Shown in pieces: positions 8,638 to 17,448 of a DNA stretch of 64,000 nt. Origin of the DNA: JBKPNJ01 sp963695705 (GTDB taxonomy: Bacteria > Actinomycetota > Actinomycetes > Propionibacteriales > Nocardioidaceae); the NCBI GenBank assembly GCA_963695705.1, contig CAVOHB010000006.1:124001-188000 (forward strand), given 5' to 3'. The first letter of the stretch is position 1. Each line of letters starts with the position of its first letter. Below the pieces are notes generated by a model. The model saw only the letters and a program-made list of their open reading frames with translations. It was not told the DNA's origin and did not search any database. A program made the position numbers and the translations under genes.

Positions 8638-9287
8638 AGGCCACGTCGATCGCGCGTCAGTCAACCGGTGGAATGAGGACACGGGAACGCATTCTCCGTG
8701 AAGCGTCGCTGCTGATCGCCGAGCGAGGATACCGCGCCACCACCACCAGGCAGATTGCCGAGCGGGTCGGCATCCAGCAGCCCTCGCTCTTTCACCACTT
8801 CGCATCCAAGGCGGCCATCGTCAGCGAGCTGCTCGCCTGGGACCTCGACCAGACCCTGCCCTTCGTCCAGGAGCTGGCGGCACTTCAGTCCCATGCTCCG
8901 ATGCGGCTGTACACCTACCTGGTCTCCGACATCAACCACCTGATGAACGCTCCGTACAACCTGGCCGGGATCTTCACCGAGGACGTCATGTCCGACCCGG
9001 TGTTCGCGGTATGGGCTGACAAGCGCGCCCAGTTGCACGCCTCTGTTGCGGCGATCGTCTCCGCCGGGGTCGTCAGTGGTGACTTCGTTCCGGTGACCCC
9101 CCGACTCGTCAGCGAGGCCGTAGCCGGGGTGCTCGTCGGCGTCCTGACCTTTCACAGCGGCGGCCGGAAGGTGGAACCGGAGCTCGCCGACGAGGTGGCG
9201 TCCATGCTCGTGCGTGGCCTGCTGACCGATCCGGCGGATCTGGCGTCGATCCGCCGTGCGGCGCAGGACTCCGCTCTGTTCAGGTGA
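8634..9287 (+). CDS. TetR/AcrR-family transcriptional regulator
   Basis: 217 residues. The N-terminal helix-turn-helix spans about residues 17-62 (RERILREASLLIAERGYRAT, then QIAERVGIQQPSLFHHFASK). The C-terminal ligand-binding half, about 65-205, is divergent as usual, so the ligand is unknown. The annotated ATG lies inside a pair of AT-rich direct repeats and lacks a Shine-Dalgarno sequence. An alternative ATG at 8671 (MRTRERILR) would still keep the whole DNA-binding domain. The 3' end overlaps the convergent nucleotidyltransferase-fold gene by 8 bases. Targets are unknown; the small membrane protein upstream and its own promoter are the nearest candidates. Confidence 0.88.
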   Translation: MKATSIARQSTGGMRTRERILREASLLIAERGYRATTTRQIAERVGIQQPSLFHHFASKAAIVSELLAWDLDQTLPFVQELAALQSHAPMRLYTYLVSDINHLMNAPYNLAGIFTEDVMSDPVFAVWADKRAQLHASVAAIVSAGVVSGDFVPVTPRLVSEAVAGVLVGVLTFHSGGRKVEPELADEVASMLVRGLLTDPADLASIRRAAQDSALFR

Positions 9288-10098
9288 CCTCGGAGACCTC
9301 CTCGTACCACCGCACCCGAGTTCCGACCCGAGCCCGCATCTTCCACTTGGAGGACTTCGGCGACTCGGCCAGAATGCGTCGCAGCCGCTCGATCTGCGTC
9401 CTGACCCTGGTGGCTGACTCGTCGGGAAGCTGGGCGAACCCGTCGAGTGCACTCTCCAGCGCTGCAAGATTCGTCGAAGCGGTATGGAAGAAGCCCCAGT
9501 CCCGTCCCATCACGCGCCCGATGTGGTCGCCGTCGATCGCCGCACCGGCCCGGCCGACCTCGTGTTCGGTGAGCAGGATCACCAGGTCGACGAGGTCGTT
9601 GCGGGTCATCTCGTGGATCTGCAGCTTCGACAGCAGCAGGTCCACCAGGCTGACCGTCGGCGCGCTCATTCCGAGCCGGCCGGCGAAGGAGACCGTGTGC
9701 GCCATGATGAGGTCGTCGAGAAAGACGTCGACCTTCGGGTGGTGTCCGGGCGGCTCGAAGATCAGCCGTTTCACGCCATACTCCTGGCTGTGTCGAACCG
9801 ACGGGTGAATCTGGAAACCGGCCTCGGTGAACACAGCGGTGAGTCGGTTCTGCTCCTTCGAGTACCCCACGAAGTCGATGTCGATACTGCGACGTCTTCC
9901 CAGGTCGGTCGCCAGGTGCTTCCACTGCGGGCAGGTCAATTGGACGGCAAGGGATCCGATGAGCCGCAGCGACGCTCCTGCGGCCTCGGCTTGCCCGTAC
10001 AGCCTGAGCCCCTCGATCAACAGGGCCTCGGTCGCCTTGCCGTCCGGTGTGGTCCCCGGATCGTCCGGGGCCCCGCCGGAACCTGGGGGATGGCTCAT
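9280..10098 (-). CDS. Nucleotidyltransferase-fold protein, AbiEii-like
   Basis: 272 residues. The pattern LRLIGSLAVQL (GS at 48-49), followed by RRRSIDIDFVGYS (DID at 73-75) and KVDVFLDDL (Asp124), matches the GS-DxD-D active-site arrangement of pol-beta-type nucleotidyltransferases, as in AbiEii/MenT-type toxins and related minimal nucleotidyltransferases. A polar, partly disordered N-terminus precedes it. Start: ATG after GAGGAGT. No small antitoxin gene lies next to it: one neighbour is a convergent TetR gene and the other a divergent phosphoesterase. It could therefore be a solitary toxin-like protein or a housekeeping nucleotidyltransferase; the substrate is unknown. Confidence 0.6.
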   Translation of the reverse strand: MSHPPGSGGAPDDPGTTPDGKATEALLIEGLRLYGQAEAAGASLRLIGSLAVQLTCPQWKHLATDLGRRRSIDIDFVGYSKEQNRLTAVFTEAGFQIHPSVRHSQEYGVKRLIFEPPGHHPKVDVFLDDLIMAHTVSFAGRLGMSAPTVSLVDLLLSKLQIHEMTRNDLVDLVILLTEHEVGRAGAAIDGDHIGRVMGRDWGFFHTASTNLAALESALDGFAQLPDESATRVRTQIERLRRILAESPKSSKWKMRARVGTRVRWYEEVSEVT

Positions 10099-10143
10099 CG
10101 ACTCCTCGATCTGCGCCGGCGGTTGTCGCCGAACATCCTTGAC

Positions 10144-10191
10144 ACGACGCTAAGGGCGTCGTAACTTCACTTCAACCTATCAACCGATAGG
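10144..10191. promoter_or_regulatory. Two small hairpins in a divergent intergenic region
   Basis: ACGACGC-TAAGG-GCGTCGT (10144-10162) and CCTATC-AACC-GATAGG (10176-10191) lie between the divergent nucleotidyltransferase-fold gene and the metallophosphoesterase gene. Two separate perfect stems so close together in a 140-base promoter region could be operators or transcript 5' structures. Function not established. Confidence 0.3.
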
Positions 10192-10239
10192 GCATCATGA
10201 CCCGGTTGCTGCCAGAACGATGCGGGAGGCTGTGAACCC

Positions 10240-11189
10240 TTGCGCCTCTACTTCTGCTCCGACCTCCATGCCTCGCGGAAGTGCTGGAAGAAGTTCCTCA
10301 ACAGCGCGGCGTTCTACGAGGCAGATCACATCATCGTGGGCGGCGACATCACGGGGAAGTTCGTGGTCCCGGTCATCGCGGAGGCAGGCGACGCGAACAC
10401 GGCGACTTCCTGGGCGTCGAGCGACGGGTCGAGACCGTCGACGAGCTGACCCGGCTGACGACGCGATCGCCGATGCCGGACAGTACGCCTTCGACACCAC
10501 GCCGGACGAGTCCGCGTGGTACGCCGAGGACCAGGCTCGCGTCGACGAGCTGTTCAAGCGCCTCGCGATGGAACGGGTGAGTGCCTGGGTCGACGAGGCC
10601 GAGGCGAAGCTCAGCGGCACGGGTGTGCGCGTCTTCGTGTCGGGCGCGAATGACGACTTCTTCGAGGTCGACGACGCCCTCGCCCGCTCGGACCTGATCG
10701 AGGATCCCAACGGCACGGTGATCGAACTGGAGGGACGGTTTCTCGACTCCTGGGAATGGGCTACGGCAACATCACGCCCTGGGCCTGCCCGCGCGACATC
10801 CCCGAGGAGGAGCTGACCGAGCGGATCGACGCACTGGCCGACGACCTGGCCGACCCTGGTCGGACGATCTTCAACGTGCACGTGCCGCCGCTGGGCAGCG
10901 GGCTCGACATCGCGCCGACAGCTGGACGACGACCTGCGGCCGCGTCGTCGACGGTGTCGGGATGCGACATGGTCCCGGTCGGGCAGCTCGGCCACGCGTG
11001 ACGCGATCGTCGAAGTACCGGCCGCTGGTCGGCCTGCACGGTCACATCCACGAGTCCCGCGGCATCAAGAAGCTCAACGGGGTGACCGATCGCCAACCCC
11101 GGCAGCGAGTACGCGGAAGGAGTGCTCGACGGGCTCTCGTCGACATCGACAAGCGAAGGGCATCACGACGATCGAATGGTGCGGGTTAG
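10240..11189 (+). pseudogene. Metallophosphoesterase, many frameshifts
   Basis: Calcineurin-like phosphoesterase. The N-terminus MRLYFCSDLHAS (the D-x-H metal motif; TTG start after GGGAGG) continues to ADHIIVGGDITGKF (GGD motif). Later frames give RVFVSGANDDFFEVDDAL (the N-D motif), GYGNITPWACPRD, TIFNVHVPP (the H motif) and VGLHGHIHESRGI (the GHxH motif). All five blocks of the family are in order over about 310 codons, but roughly seven one-base shifts are needed (near 10395, 10455, 10750, 10920, 11005, 11085 and 11150). The substrate is unknown. It directly precedes the permease gene, so it may belong to that operon. Confidence 0.75.
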
Positions 11190-11211
11190 CTGGCGCACGA
11201 GGGAGGGGAAC

Positions 11212-12800
11212 ATGGCCAAGCCGAGATCCCCACGCAGACGGGCGTCTTCACCCGCGCGAGTTCGGGCCTGGTCCGACAGGTACGGACGAGCGACGTGTGT
11301 CTGGTACGGCTGGCAGACAGATCGCGCTGTCGTACATCGTCTTCATCGTCCTCTCTGGGGCTCTACCCGGGTGCGTCGATGGAGCTCGCGTCACTCTCGT
11401 CTCGACCTCGTCGGGCTGACGATGCGCAGCCTGTTACGCGCTGCTCGCCACGGTGTATCCACGGTCCGGCGCGGAGTACGTGTTCCTGTCCCGCTCGCTG
11501 CACCCGGCGGTGGGCTTCGCGGTGAGCTTCATCTTCACCTTCTGGCAGATCTTCTACGTCGGGCTCAACGGCGCGTTTCTGTCCATCTACGCCATCCAGT
11601 CGACGATCGCCGCCATCGGCGTCCAGGGCAACAGAACCAGGACATCCTCGACGTGGCGACCTGGTTCGGCGACGGGTGGGGGATGTTCCTGTCCGCGGGT
11701 GTGACAATCTTCTGCGATCCTCGCGCTGCACCTGTACGGCGCGGGAAAGTACTTCAAGTGGCAGCGCTCGGCAGCTACATCGCGGTAGCGAGCCTGGTCG
11801 TCACCTGGTCGTGCTCTTCCTCGCCACCGCCGGGGTCCTGGACTTCAAGGCGAACTTCGACGACCTGGCCGGATCCGGTGCCGTACCAGACGGTGTCATC
11901 TCCGGCGGTAAGGATGCCGGCCTCTCCATCGGCGCGCCGTTCTCGATGTCGGAGACCCTGAAGTTCGTCCTCTGGCCGGCCTTCTCGCTCTGGTTCACGA
12001 TCACCGCCGTGTCGTTCAGCGGGCGAGGTGAAGAACGTCCAGCGGGGCAGCTGTACGGCCTGCTGGGCGCGGTCGTCGCCATGGGCGCCACGTTCATCGC
12101 GCTGATGGCTCTGTACCGCGGAGCGTTCGGTACGGAGTTCCTGCAGGCCGCGTCCAACGGCACGCCGCTGGACGCCGCCCCGTTCACGCCCCTGTTCACC
12201 GCGATAGCCGGAGGCAACGTCGTCCTGACGCTGATCATGAGCACGTGGGTGGTGACGATCGCGTTCTTCGTGCTCGGCACGGTCTTCGTCTACCCGTCCC
12301 GCACGATCCTCGCCTGGAGCATCGACGGCATGGCACCGGCAAAGCTGGGCGACGTCAACTCGCGCTACCACTCGCCGCACTGGTCGCTGCTCGTCTGCGC
12401 CGCAGGCGGTCTCTTCGTACTCGGGCTGTACTCGTTCACGGACAAGCTCGGGATCGTCTCGGGCTTCCTCGGACTCGCCATCAACTTCCTCGTCGTCTGT
12501 GTCTGGTCGATCTTCTTCCCGTTCGTACGAAGGGACGTCTTCGAGAACTCACCCATCGCCTGGCGCCTCGGCGGTATGCCGGTGCTGTCGATCATGGGCG
12601 CGATCTCGACCGTCGGCATCGTGCCGGTGCTCTATCGGCTGCTGGTCGACAAGACGTTCTCCCTCGACCTGTCCTACGTCGTATGGGGCGCGGTGATCTC
12701 CGTCGGGGGCGGCTTCGTGTGGTACGTGCTGTGGCGGGCGTACGAGAAGGCTCGGGGCCGGGGCGTCGACACCCAGTTCGCCGAGATCCCGGTCGAGTGA
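11212..12800 (+). pseudogene. APC-superfamily amino-acid permease, several frameshifts
   Basis: A 12-helix-type amino acid/polyamine transporter of about 525 residues. ATG follows GGGAGGGG. Pieces read GVFTRASSGLVRQV, IALSYIVFIVLS, LYPGASMELASLSS, YPRSGAEYVFLSRSLHPAVG (the conserved early loop) and FAVSFIFTFWQIFYVGLNG. From about 12030 to the TGA at 12800 there is one clean frame of hydrophobic helices. About seven shifts lie between 11225 and 12030, the same poor-quality patch as the gene upstream. Its stop overlaps the next gene's GTG start. Given the ureohydrolase, creatininase and AruI-like genes downstream, arginine or another guanidino compound is a reasonable substrate (inference). Confidence 0.8.
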
Positions 12801-13822
12801 CCGGCGACAAGAGCTCCCCGTACGCCAAGCCGTCGGGGCCACCCACCGGTAACGTGCGGACGGTGCCCTCCCTGCACGACCGCTACGCGTCCATGGTCCT
12901 GATGCGCCTGTTCGAGGAGGCCTGCGCGGCAGGGGTCAGGGATGGTGACATCCGCGGTGAGATGCACTTGGCGATCGGGCAGGAGGCCGCGGCCGCCGGC
13001 ATGCTCGGGTCGCTGCGGGACGCGGACTGGGTGGTCGGTACCCATCGCAGCCATCCCGCCGCCCTCGCCAAGGGGATAGACCCGTATCCGCTGATGGCGG
13101 AGGTCTTCGAAAAGAGCACCGGGCTCTGCGGGGGCAAGGGCGGGCACCTTCACCTGTTCTCCCGGGACCACCGCTTCTCGACGACGGGAATCGTCGGCTC
13201 CTCGCTGCCCGTCGCCCTCGGGCACGCGTACGCCGCGCGGCTGGAGAAGGAGCCCTACGTGGGGGTCGGACTGACCGGCGACGGCGGCACGAACACCGGG
13301 CAGTTCCACGAGACGCTCAACATGGCGGCGATCTGGCGGCTGCCGCTCGTGATCGTGGTGGAGAACAACGGCTATGGCATCTCGGTTCCGGCGGCCGAGG
13401 TCGTCGCGCTCCCGGGCATCGTCGGCCGGGCGCACGCGTACGGCGCCTGGGGCGAGCGGGCTGACGGCACCGACGTCGAGGCCGTCGCGGAGGTGATGCG
13501 CCGGGCGTTCGACCATGCGCGCTCCGGCGCCGGACCGGCCTTAGTGGAGGTGATCTGCAGCCGTTACAGCGGCCACTACGAGGGCGATCCCGACCAGTAC
13601 CGGTCGGTGGAGCTCAAACAGCAGATGCGGCTCCGCGACCCGTTGACGGTCGCCCGCGAACGCCTCGTCGAGCGTGACGGCGTGACCACCGCCGATCTCG
13701 ACGAGACGGTGCAGGCACTGCGGCAGCGGGTCGACGACGTGCTGGCGCGGGTAAGGGCAGATCCGGCACCAGAGGTCTCGACAGCGCGGACCGGCGTCTT
13801 CGTGGAGGCCATCCGTGGTTGA
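12797..13822 (+). CDS. TPP-dependent 2-oxoacid/acetoin dehydrogenase E1, alpha subunit
   Basis: 341 residues. The thiamine diphosphate motif runs from GDGGTNTGQFHE (161-172) to VVENNGYGIS (188-197), and the N-terminal FEEACAAGVRDGDIRGEMHLAIGQEA region is typical of PdhA/AcoA proteins. It forms the decarboxylating heterotetramer with the beta subunit encoded next, which it overlaps by 8 bases. The GTG start overlaps the permease stop (GTGA). A GTG at codon 20 (VRTVPSLHDRY) is an alternative start. No E2 or E3 gene is present in the window, so the complex would have to borrow those subunits, or act without them as some decarboxylases do. Confidence 0.88.
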   Translation: MTGDKSSPYAKPSGPPTGNVRTVPSLHDRYASMVLMRLFEEACAAGVRDGDIRGEMHLAIGQEAAAAGMLGSLRDADWVVGTHRSHPAALAKGIDPYPLMAEVFEKSTGLCGGKGGHLHLFSRDHRFSTTGIVGSSLPVALGHAYAARLEKEPYVGVGLTGDGGTNTGQFHETLNMAAIWRLPLVIVVENNGYGISVPAAEVVALPGIVGRAHAYGAWGERADGTDVEAVAEVMRRAFDHARSGAGPALVEVICSRYSGHYEGDPDQYRSVELKQQMRLRDPLTVARERLVERDGVTTADLDETVQALRQRVDDVLARVRADPAPEVSTARTGVFVEAIRG

Positions 13823-14837
13823 GACGGCCACCCGGCGAGACCCCAACGTCTCCCAGCTGATCGCGGACACGTTGCGGCACGAGATGCGCCGTGACCCCAC
13901 GACCGTGATGATCGGCGAGGACATCGGGTACTCCGGGGGGACCTTCGGCGCCAGCAGGGGCGCGTTCAAGGAGTTCGGTGCCGAGCGGGTGCGTGACACG
14001 CCGATCTCGGAGATGGCGTTCACCGGCATGGCGGTGGGACTGGCCATGAGCGGTTGGCGCCCGCTGGTGGAGATCATGTTCGTCGACTTCGTCGGTGTGT
14101 GCCTGGAACAGCTGTACAACGCGGCCGCGAAGATCCACTACATGTCCGACGGACAGTTCAGGATGCCGCTGACGATCCGTACCGCGGGAGGTTCGATCGG
14201 TGTCGCCGCGCAGCACTCCCAGTGTCTGTGGGCGACGCTTGCGCACCTGCCGGGGCTCAAGGTCGTCGCCCCCAGCAACCCCTACGACTACCGCGGGCTG
14301 CTGTCCACCGCGATCCGTTGCGACGACCCGGTCGTGCTCGTCGAGCACAAAGCCGCATATCTGCGTCGCATCAGCAGCTTCCCCCTCGGTGCCGAGGTGC
14401 CTGGACCCGGTTACACGGTTCCGCTCGGCGAGGCGGCTGTGGTCCTGCCCGGCTCCGATGTCACGGTCGTGGCGCTGAGCACGATGGTCGAGCGCTCGCT
14501 GGCCGCCGCCGACGAGCTCGCGAGGCGTGGGGTGAGCGCAGAGGTGATCGATCTGCGCTGCGTCGTTCCTCTCGACCATGCCACGGTCTGCGAGTCGGTC
14601 AGCAGGACGGGGTCGCTGGTGGTCGTCGATGAGGACTACCAGAGCTTCGGTCTGTCCGGTGAGCTCGCGGCACGTGTCCTCGAGCACCTCGGTCCTGGTG
14701 TGCTGACCGGCTTTCGTCGCGTGGCCGAGCCGGACGTACCACTACCCGCCGCGCTCGACCTCGAGAACGAGCTGATCCCCACCACCGCACGCATCGTCGA
14801 GAACGTGGAGGCCGCCCTGCGCGGCTTGAAGATCTGA
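13815..14837 (+). CDS. TPP-dependent 2-oxoacid/acetoin dehydrogenase E1, beta subunit
   Basis: 340 residues, PdhB/AcoB type. VMIGEDIGYSGGTFGASRG near the N-terminus and DTPISEMAFTGMAVGLAMSG hold the conserved TPP-contacting glutamate region. RIVENVEAALRGL is at the C-terminus, after the transketolase C domain (about 205-330). GTG start behind GGAGG inside the end of the alpha gene, giving tight coupling. Its stop abuts the ATG of the ureohydrolase gene (14837). The substrate of this E1 pair is undefined; the operon context points to a 2-oxoacid derived from an amino acid or guanidino acid. Confidence 0.88.
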   Translation: MVETATRRDPNVSQLIADTLRHEMRRDPTTVMIGEDIGYSGGTFGASRGAFKEFGAERVRDTPISEMAFTGMAVGLAMSGWRPLVEIMFVDFVGVCLEQLYNAAAKIHYMSDGQFRMPLTIRTAGGSIGVAAQHSQCLWATLAHLPGLKVVAPSNPYDYRGLLSTAIRCDDPVVLVEHKAAYLRRISSFPLGAEVPGPGYTVPLGEAAVVLPGSDVTVVALSTMVERSLAAADELARRGVSAEVIDLRCVVPLDHATVCESVSRTGSLVVVDEDYQSFGLSGELAARVLEHLGPGVLTGFRRVAEPDVPLPAALDLENELIPTTARIVENVEAALRGLKI

Positions 14838-15787
14838 TGGCCGACGACTTCGTCGGGCCCCCCGACGCGATGGCCGTTCCGCGGTTCGCGGGTCCGGCGA
14901 CCTTTGCCCGGCTGCCCCGGATCGACGAGGTGGACAGATGCGACGTCGCCGTCGTCGGGGTCCCGTTCGATGCCGGTACGAGCTATCGCCCGGGCGCCCG
15001 GTTCGGCCCTTCGTCGATACGTGCGGCGTCCCGGTTGCTGCGTGACTACAACCCGGCGCTCGACGTCGAACCATTCGGCGACCAGCAGGTCTGCGATGCA
15101 GGTGACATCGCCTGCAACCCGTTCAGCATCGCCGAGTCGGTCGAGACGATCGAGTCCGCGTCCCGCGAGCTGCTCGGCACAGCGGACAGCCTCGTTGCGA
15201 TCGGCGGAGACCACACGATCGCCCTGCCGCTGCTGCGGACCGCCGTCGAACGACACGGGCCGGTGGCACTGCTCCATTTCGATGCACATCTGGACACGTG
15301 GGACACCTACTTCGGTGCCGCCTACACCCACGGCACACCCTTTCGGCGTGCGTGGGAAGAAGGTCTGCTGCTCCCGGACCATGCGATGCACGTCGGCATC
15401 AGAGGTCCCCTGTTCAGTCGAAAGGATCTTGTCGAGGATGCGTCGTTCGGGTTCGGGATCATCACCGCGATGGACCTGGAGGAGCTGCGGATCCCGGGGG
15501 TCGTCAAACGCATCCAGGAGCGTGTCGCCGACGCGCCGCTCTACATCTCGGTCGACATCGACGTGCTCGACCCGGGGCTCGCCCCCGGCACGGGCACGCC
15601 GGAGGCGGGAGGCCTGACCAGCCGGGAGCTGCTGGGGATCCTGCGGGGGCTGGTCGGTCTGAAGCTCATCGGTGCCGATGTCGTCGAGGTCTCACCCGCC
15701 TACGACCACTCGGAGGTCACCGCGACAGCCGCATGTCACGTGGTCCACGACCTGTTGTCGCTGCTGGCCCGTCGGCGGGCGCTGTGA
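14837..15787 (+). CDS. Ureohydrolase (agmatinase / guanidinobutyrase family)
   Basis: 316 residues. Binuclear manganese ligands are present in GGDHT (123-127), FDAHLDTWD (148-156) and SVDIDVLDP (238-246), followed by APGTGTPE. The enzyme cleaves a guanidino group to urea plus an amine. Actinobacterial members close to this sequence are annotated as agmatinase (speB), but the loop residues that separate agmatine from 4-guanidinobutyrate cannot be judged by eye. The AruI-like decarboxylase three genes downstream favours guanidinobutyrase. It overlaps both neighbours (ATG at the E1-beta stop; GTGA with the SDR), so it is part of a tightly coupled operon. Confidence 0.9.
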   Translation: MADDFVGPPDAMAVPRFAGPATFARLPRIDEVDRCDVAVVGVPFDAGTSYRPGARFGPSSIRAASRLLRDYNPALDVEPFGDQQVCDAGDIACNPFSIAESVETIESASRELLGTADSLVAIGGDHTIALPLLRTAVERHGPVALLHFDAHLDTWDTYFGAAYTHGTPFRRAWEEGLLLPDHAMHVGIRGPLFSRKDLVEDASFGFGIITAMDLEELRIPGVVKRIQERVADAPLYISVDIDVLDPGLAPGTGTPEAGGLTSRELLGILRGLVGLKLIGADVVEVSPAYDHSEVTATAACHVVHDLLSLLARRRAL

Positions 15788-16660
15788 CGAGGGTGGTCGT
15801 GACCGGCGGCGCCGGTCGCCTGGGTCGTTACGTCGTGGACGAGCTGTCGCAGGCCTACGAGGTCATCGTCGCGGACGTGTCCCGACCGGTGGACGCTCCC
15901 CACCGGCTGGTGGACGTGCTCGATCTCCGTGCGGTGACGGAGGTCCTCACCGGGGCAGATGCCGTCGTGCACCTCGCGGCGCTCGACTACGACACGCACG
16001 CGCCCAGTGAGGAGTTCATGAGGGTCAACACGCTGGGCACGTGGAACGTGCTGCTCGCTGGCGAGTCCGCGGGACTACGTTCGAGCCGTGGTCTGCTCCA
16101 GCGTCGCCGCCCTCGGGTTGCACGAGCGACGCCGCGACTGGACGCCGCTCAGCCTCCCGGTCGACGAGTCGCACCCGGTGGCACCCGCCGAGGCGTACAG
16201 CGTGAGCAAGCTGGTCGTGGAGACGATGTGCCAGGGCTTCGTCCGGGCGAGCGGCCTGCCCATCCTTTGCCTTCGGCCGGTGGCGATCGTCTTCGACGAC
16301 GAGCTCGAGACGTTTCTCAGCACGGTCGACGGCTCGGTTCCGTCCTTGTTCAACTACGTCATGGCGCGCGACGTCGCGCGTGCCGTCCGGCTCGGCCTGG
16401 CAGCCGGCTGGTCCGGGTATGAATGCCTCCTGCTCAGCGCAGCGGACACCGCGCACGTGGACCCGACCCTCGGCTGGTACCCGCGCCTGGTGGGCGCTCT
16501 GCCGGCCGATGTCGACCACGCGGTCTTCGACGCGAACCCACGGGCATCGGTCTTCTCGAGCGCCCGGGCCGAGTCTGTGCTCGGCTGGCGGCCCGCCTCC
16601 GACTTCCGGCGGGTCCACGCTGGCGGCGCCGGGCTGAGCCATCGGAGGACGGGGGCCTGA
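15784..16660 (+). pseudogene. NAD(P)-dependent epimerase/dehydratase (extended SDR), one frameshift
   Basis: Starts at GTG 15784, reading TRVVVTGGAGRLGRYVVDEL, the Rossmann GxxGxxG. It then has DAVVHLAALDYD, the frame shifts by one base near 16075, and it continues as VVCSSVAALGLHERRRDW and AEAYSVSKLVVETMC, the catalytic Y-x-x-x-K, to TGA 16660. The total is about 292 residues, normal for this family. The substrate is unknown; members act on sugar nucleotides or small hydroxy/oxo acids. It lies between the ureohydrolase and creatininase genes with start/stop overlaps on both sides, so it very likely acts on an intermediate of the same pathway. Confidence 0.82.
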
Positions 16661-17448
16661 TGCGCTGGATGCCGGATATGACCGGCCCGGAGATCGAGAG
16701 GCTGCTGGGTGGCGTGCCCGTGCTGCTGCCGGTGGGGTCGCTGGAGCAGCACGGCCCCCACCTGCCAGTGGACACCGACGCGGCGATCGCCCGGGCATTC
16801 GCGCTTGCCATCTCCACGGAGGTGGGGGCGATGGTGGCGCCCGGACTGGGGTATGGGTATCGCTCGCAACCGGCCAGCGGTGGTGGGGAGATCTTCGCCG
16901 CCACGACCAGCCTGTCGGGTCAGGTGCTGTGTGACGCGGTGCACGACGTGCTCTGCGCGCTTGTCGAACACGGTCAGTCGGAGTTCGGCTTGATCAACGG
17001 GCACTACGAGAACGCCGCCTTCCTGGTCGAGGCCGCCAGCCGGACCGTGCTCGAGCATCCAGAGACCCGGGTCGTGCTCCTCAACTGGTGGGAGGTCGCC
17101 GACCAGCGCCGGCTCGATGCGATCTTCTCCGGCCAGTTCCCTGGTTGGGCCGCGGAGCACGCCGGGGTCGTCGAGACATCGCTGATGATGCACCTGGACC
17201 GGCTCCGAGTCCGCGAGGACCTGATCGAGGCGCGGATGGCGTCGGTCGAGCCACCCCGCTACACCATCCTGCCCGAGCGCCCCGGCCTGGTGGACGGATC
17301 GGGCGTACTGCGAACAGCGGACGGAAGCTCGGCGGCGATCGGTGAGGAGATCTTCCTCCATGTCGTCGACAGGAGTTGCGACATCCTCCGGACCGAGCTG
17401 CGCACGGCCCAGGCAGCCACCCCCCGCGCTGACGGACCGAGCGCGTGA
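16660..17448 (+). CDS. Creatininase-family amidohydrolase
   Basis: 262 residues. The metal-site residues are complete: Glu29 and His31 in GSLEQHGPHLPVDTD, Asp40 at its end, and His115 and Glu117 in NGHYENAAF. These have the same relative spacing as Glu34, His36, Asp45, His120 and Glu122 of Pseudomonas creatininase. A Trp pair (LNWWEVAD, 143-144) follows. Genuine creatininase opens the cyclic lactam creatinine to creatine; other members (MftE, ArfB) cut different amides. The close ligand and length match supports a lactam of a guanidino compound as substrate. The ATG overlaps the SDR stop, and its own stop overlaps the next GTG. Confidence 0.85.
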   Translation: MRWMPDMTGPEIERLLGGVPVLLPVGSLEQHGPHLPVDTDAAIARAFALAISTEVGAMVAPGLGYGYRSQPASGGGEIFAATTSLSGQVLCDAVHDVLCALVEHGQSEFGLINGHYENAAFLVEAASRTVLEHPETRVVLLNWWEVADQRRLDAIFSGQFPGWAAEHAGVVETSLMMHLDRLRVREDLIEARMASVEPPRYTILPERPGLVDGSGVLRTADGSSAAIGEEIFLHVVDRSCDILRTELRTAQAATPRADGPSA

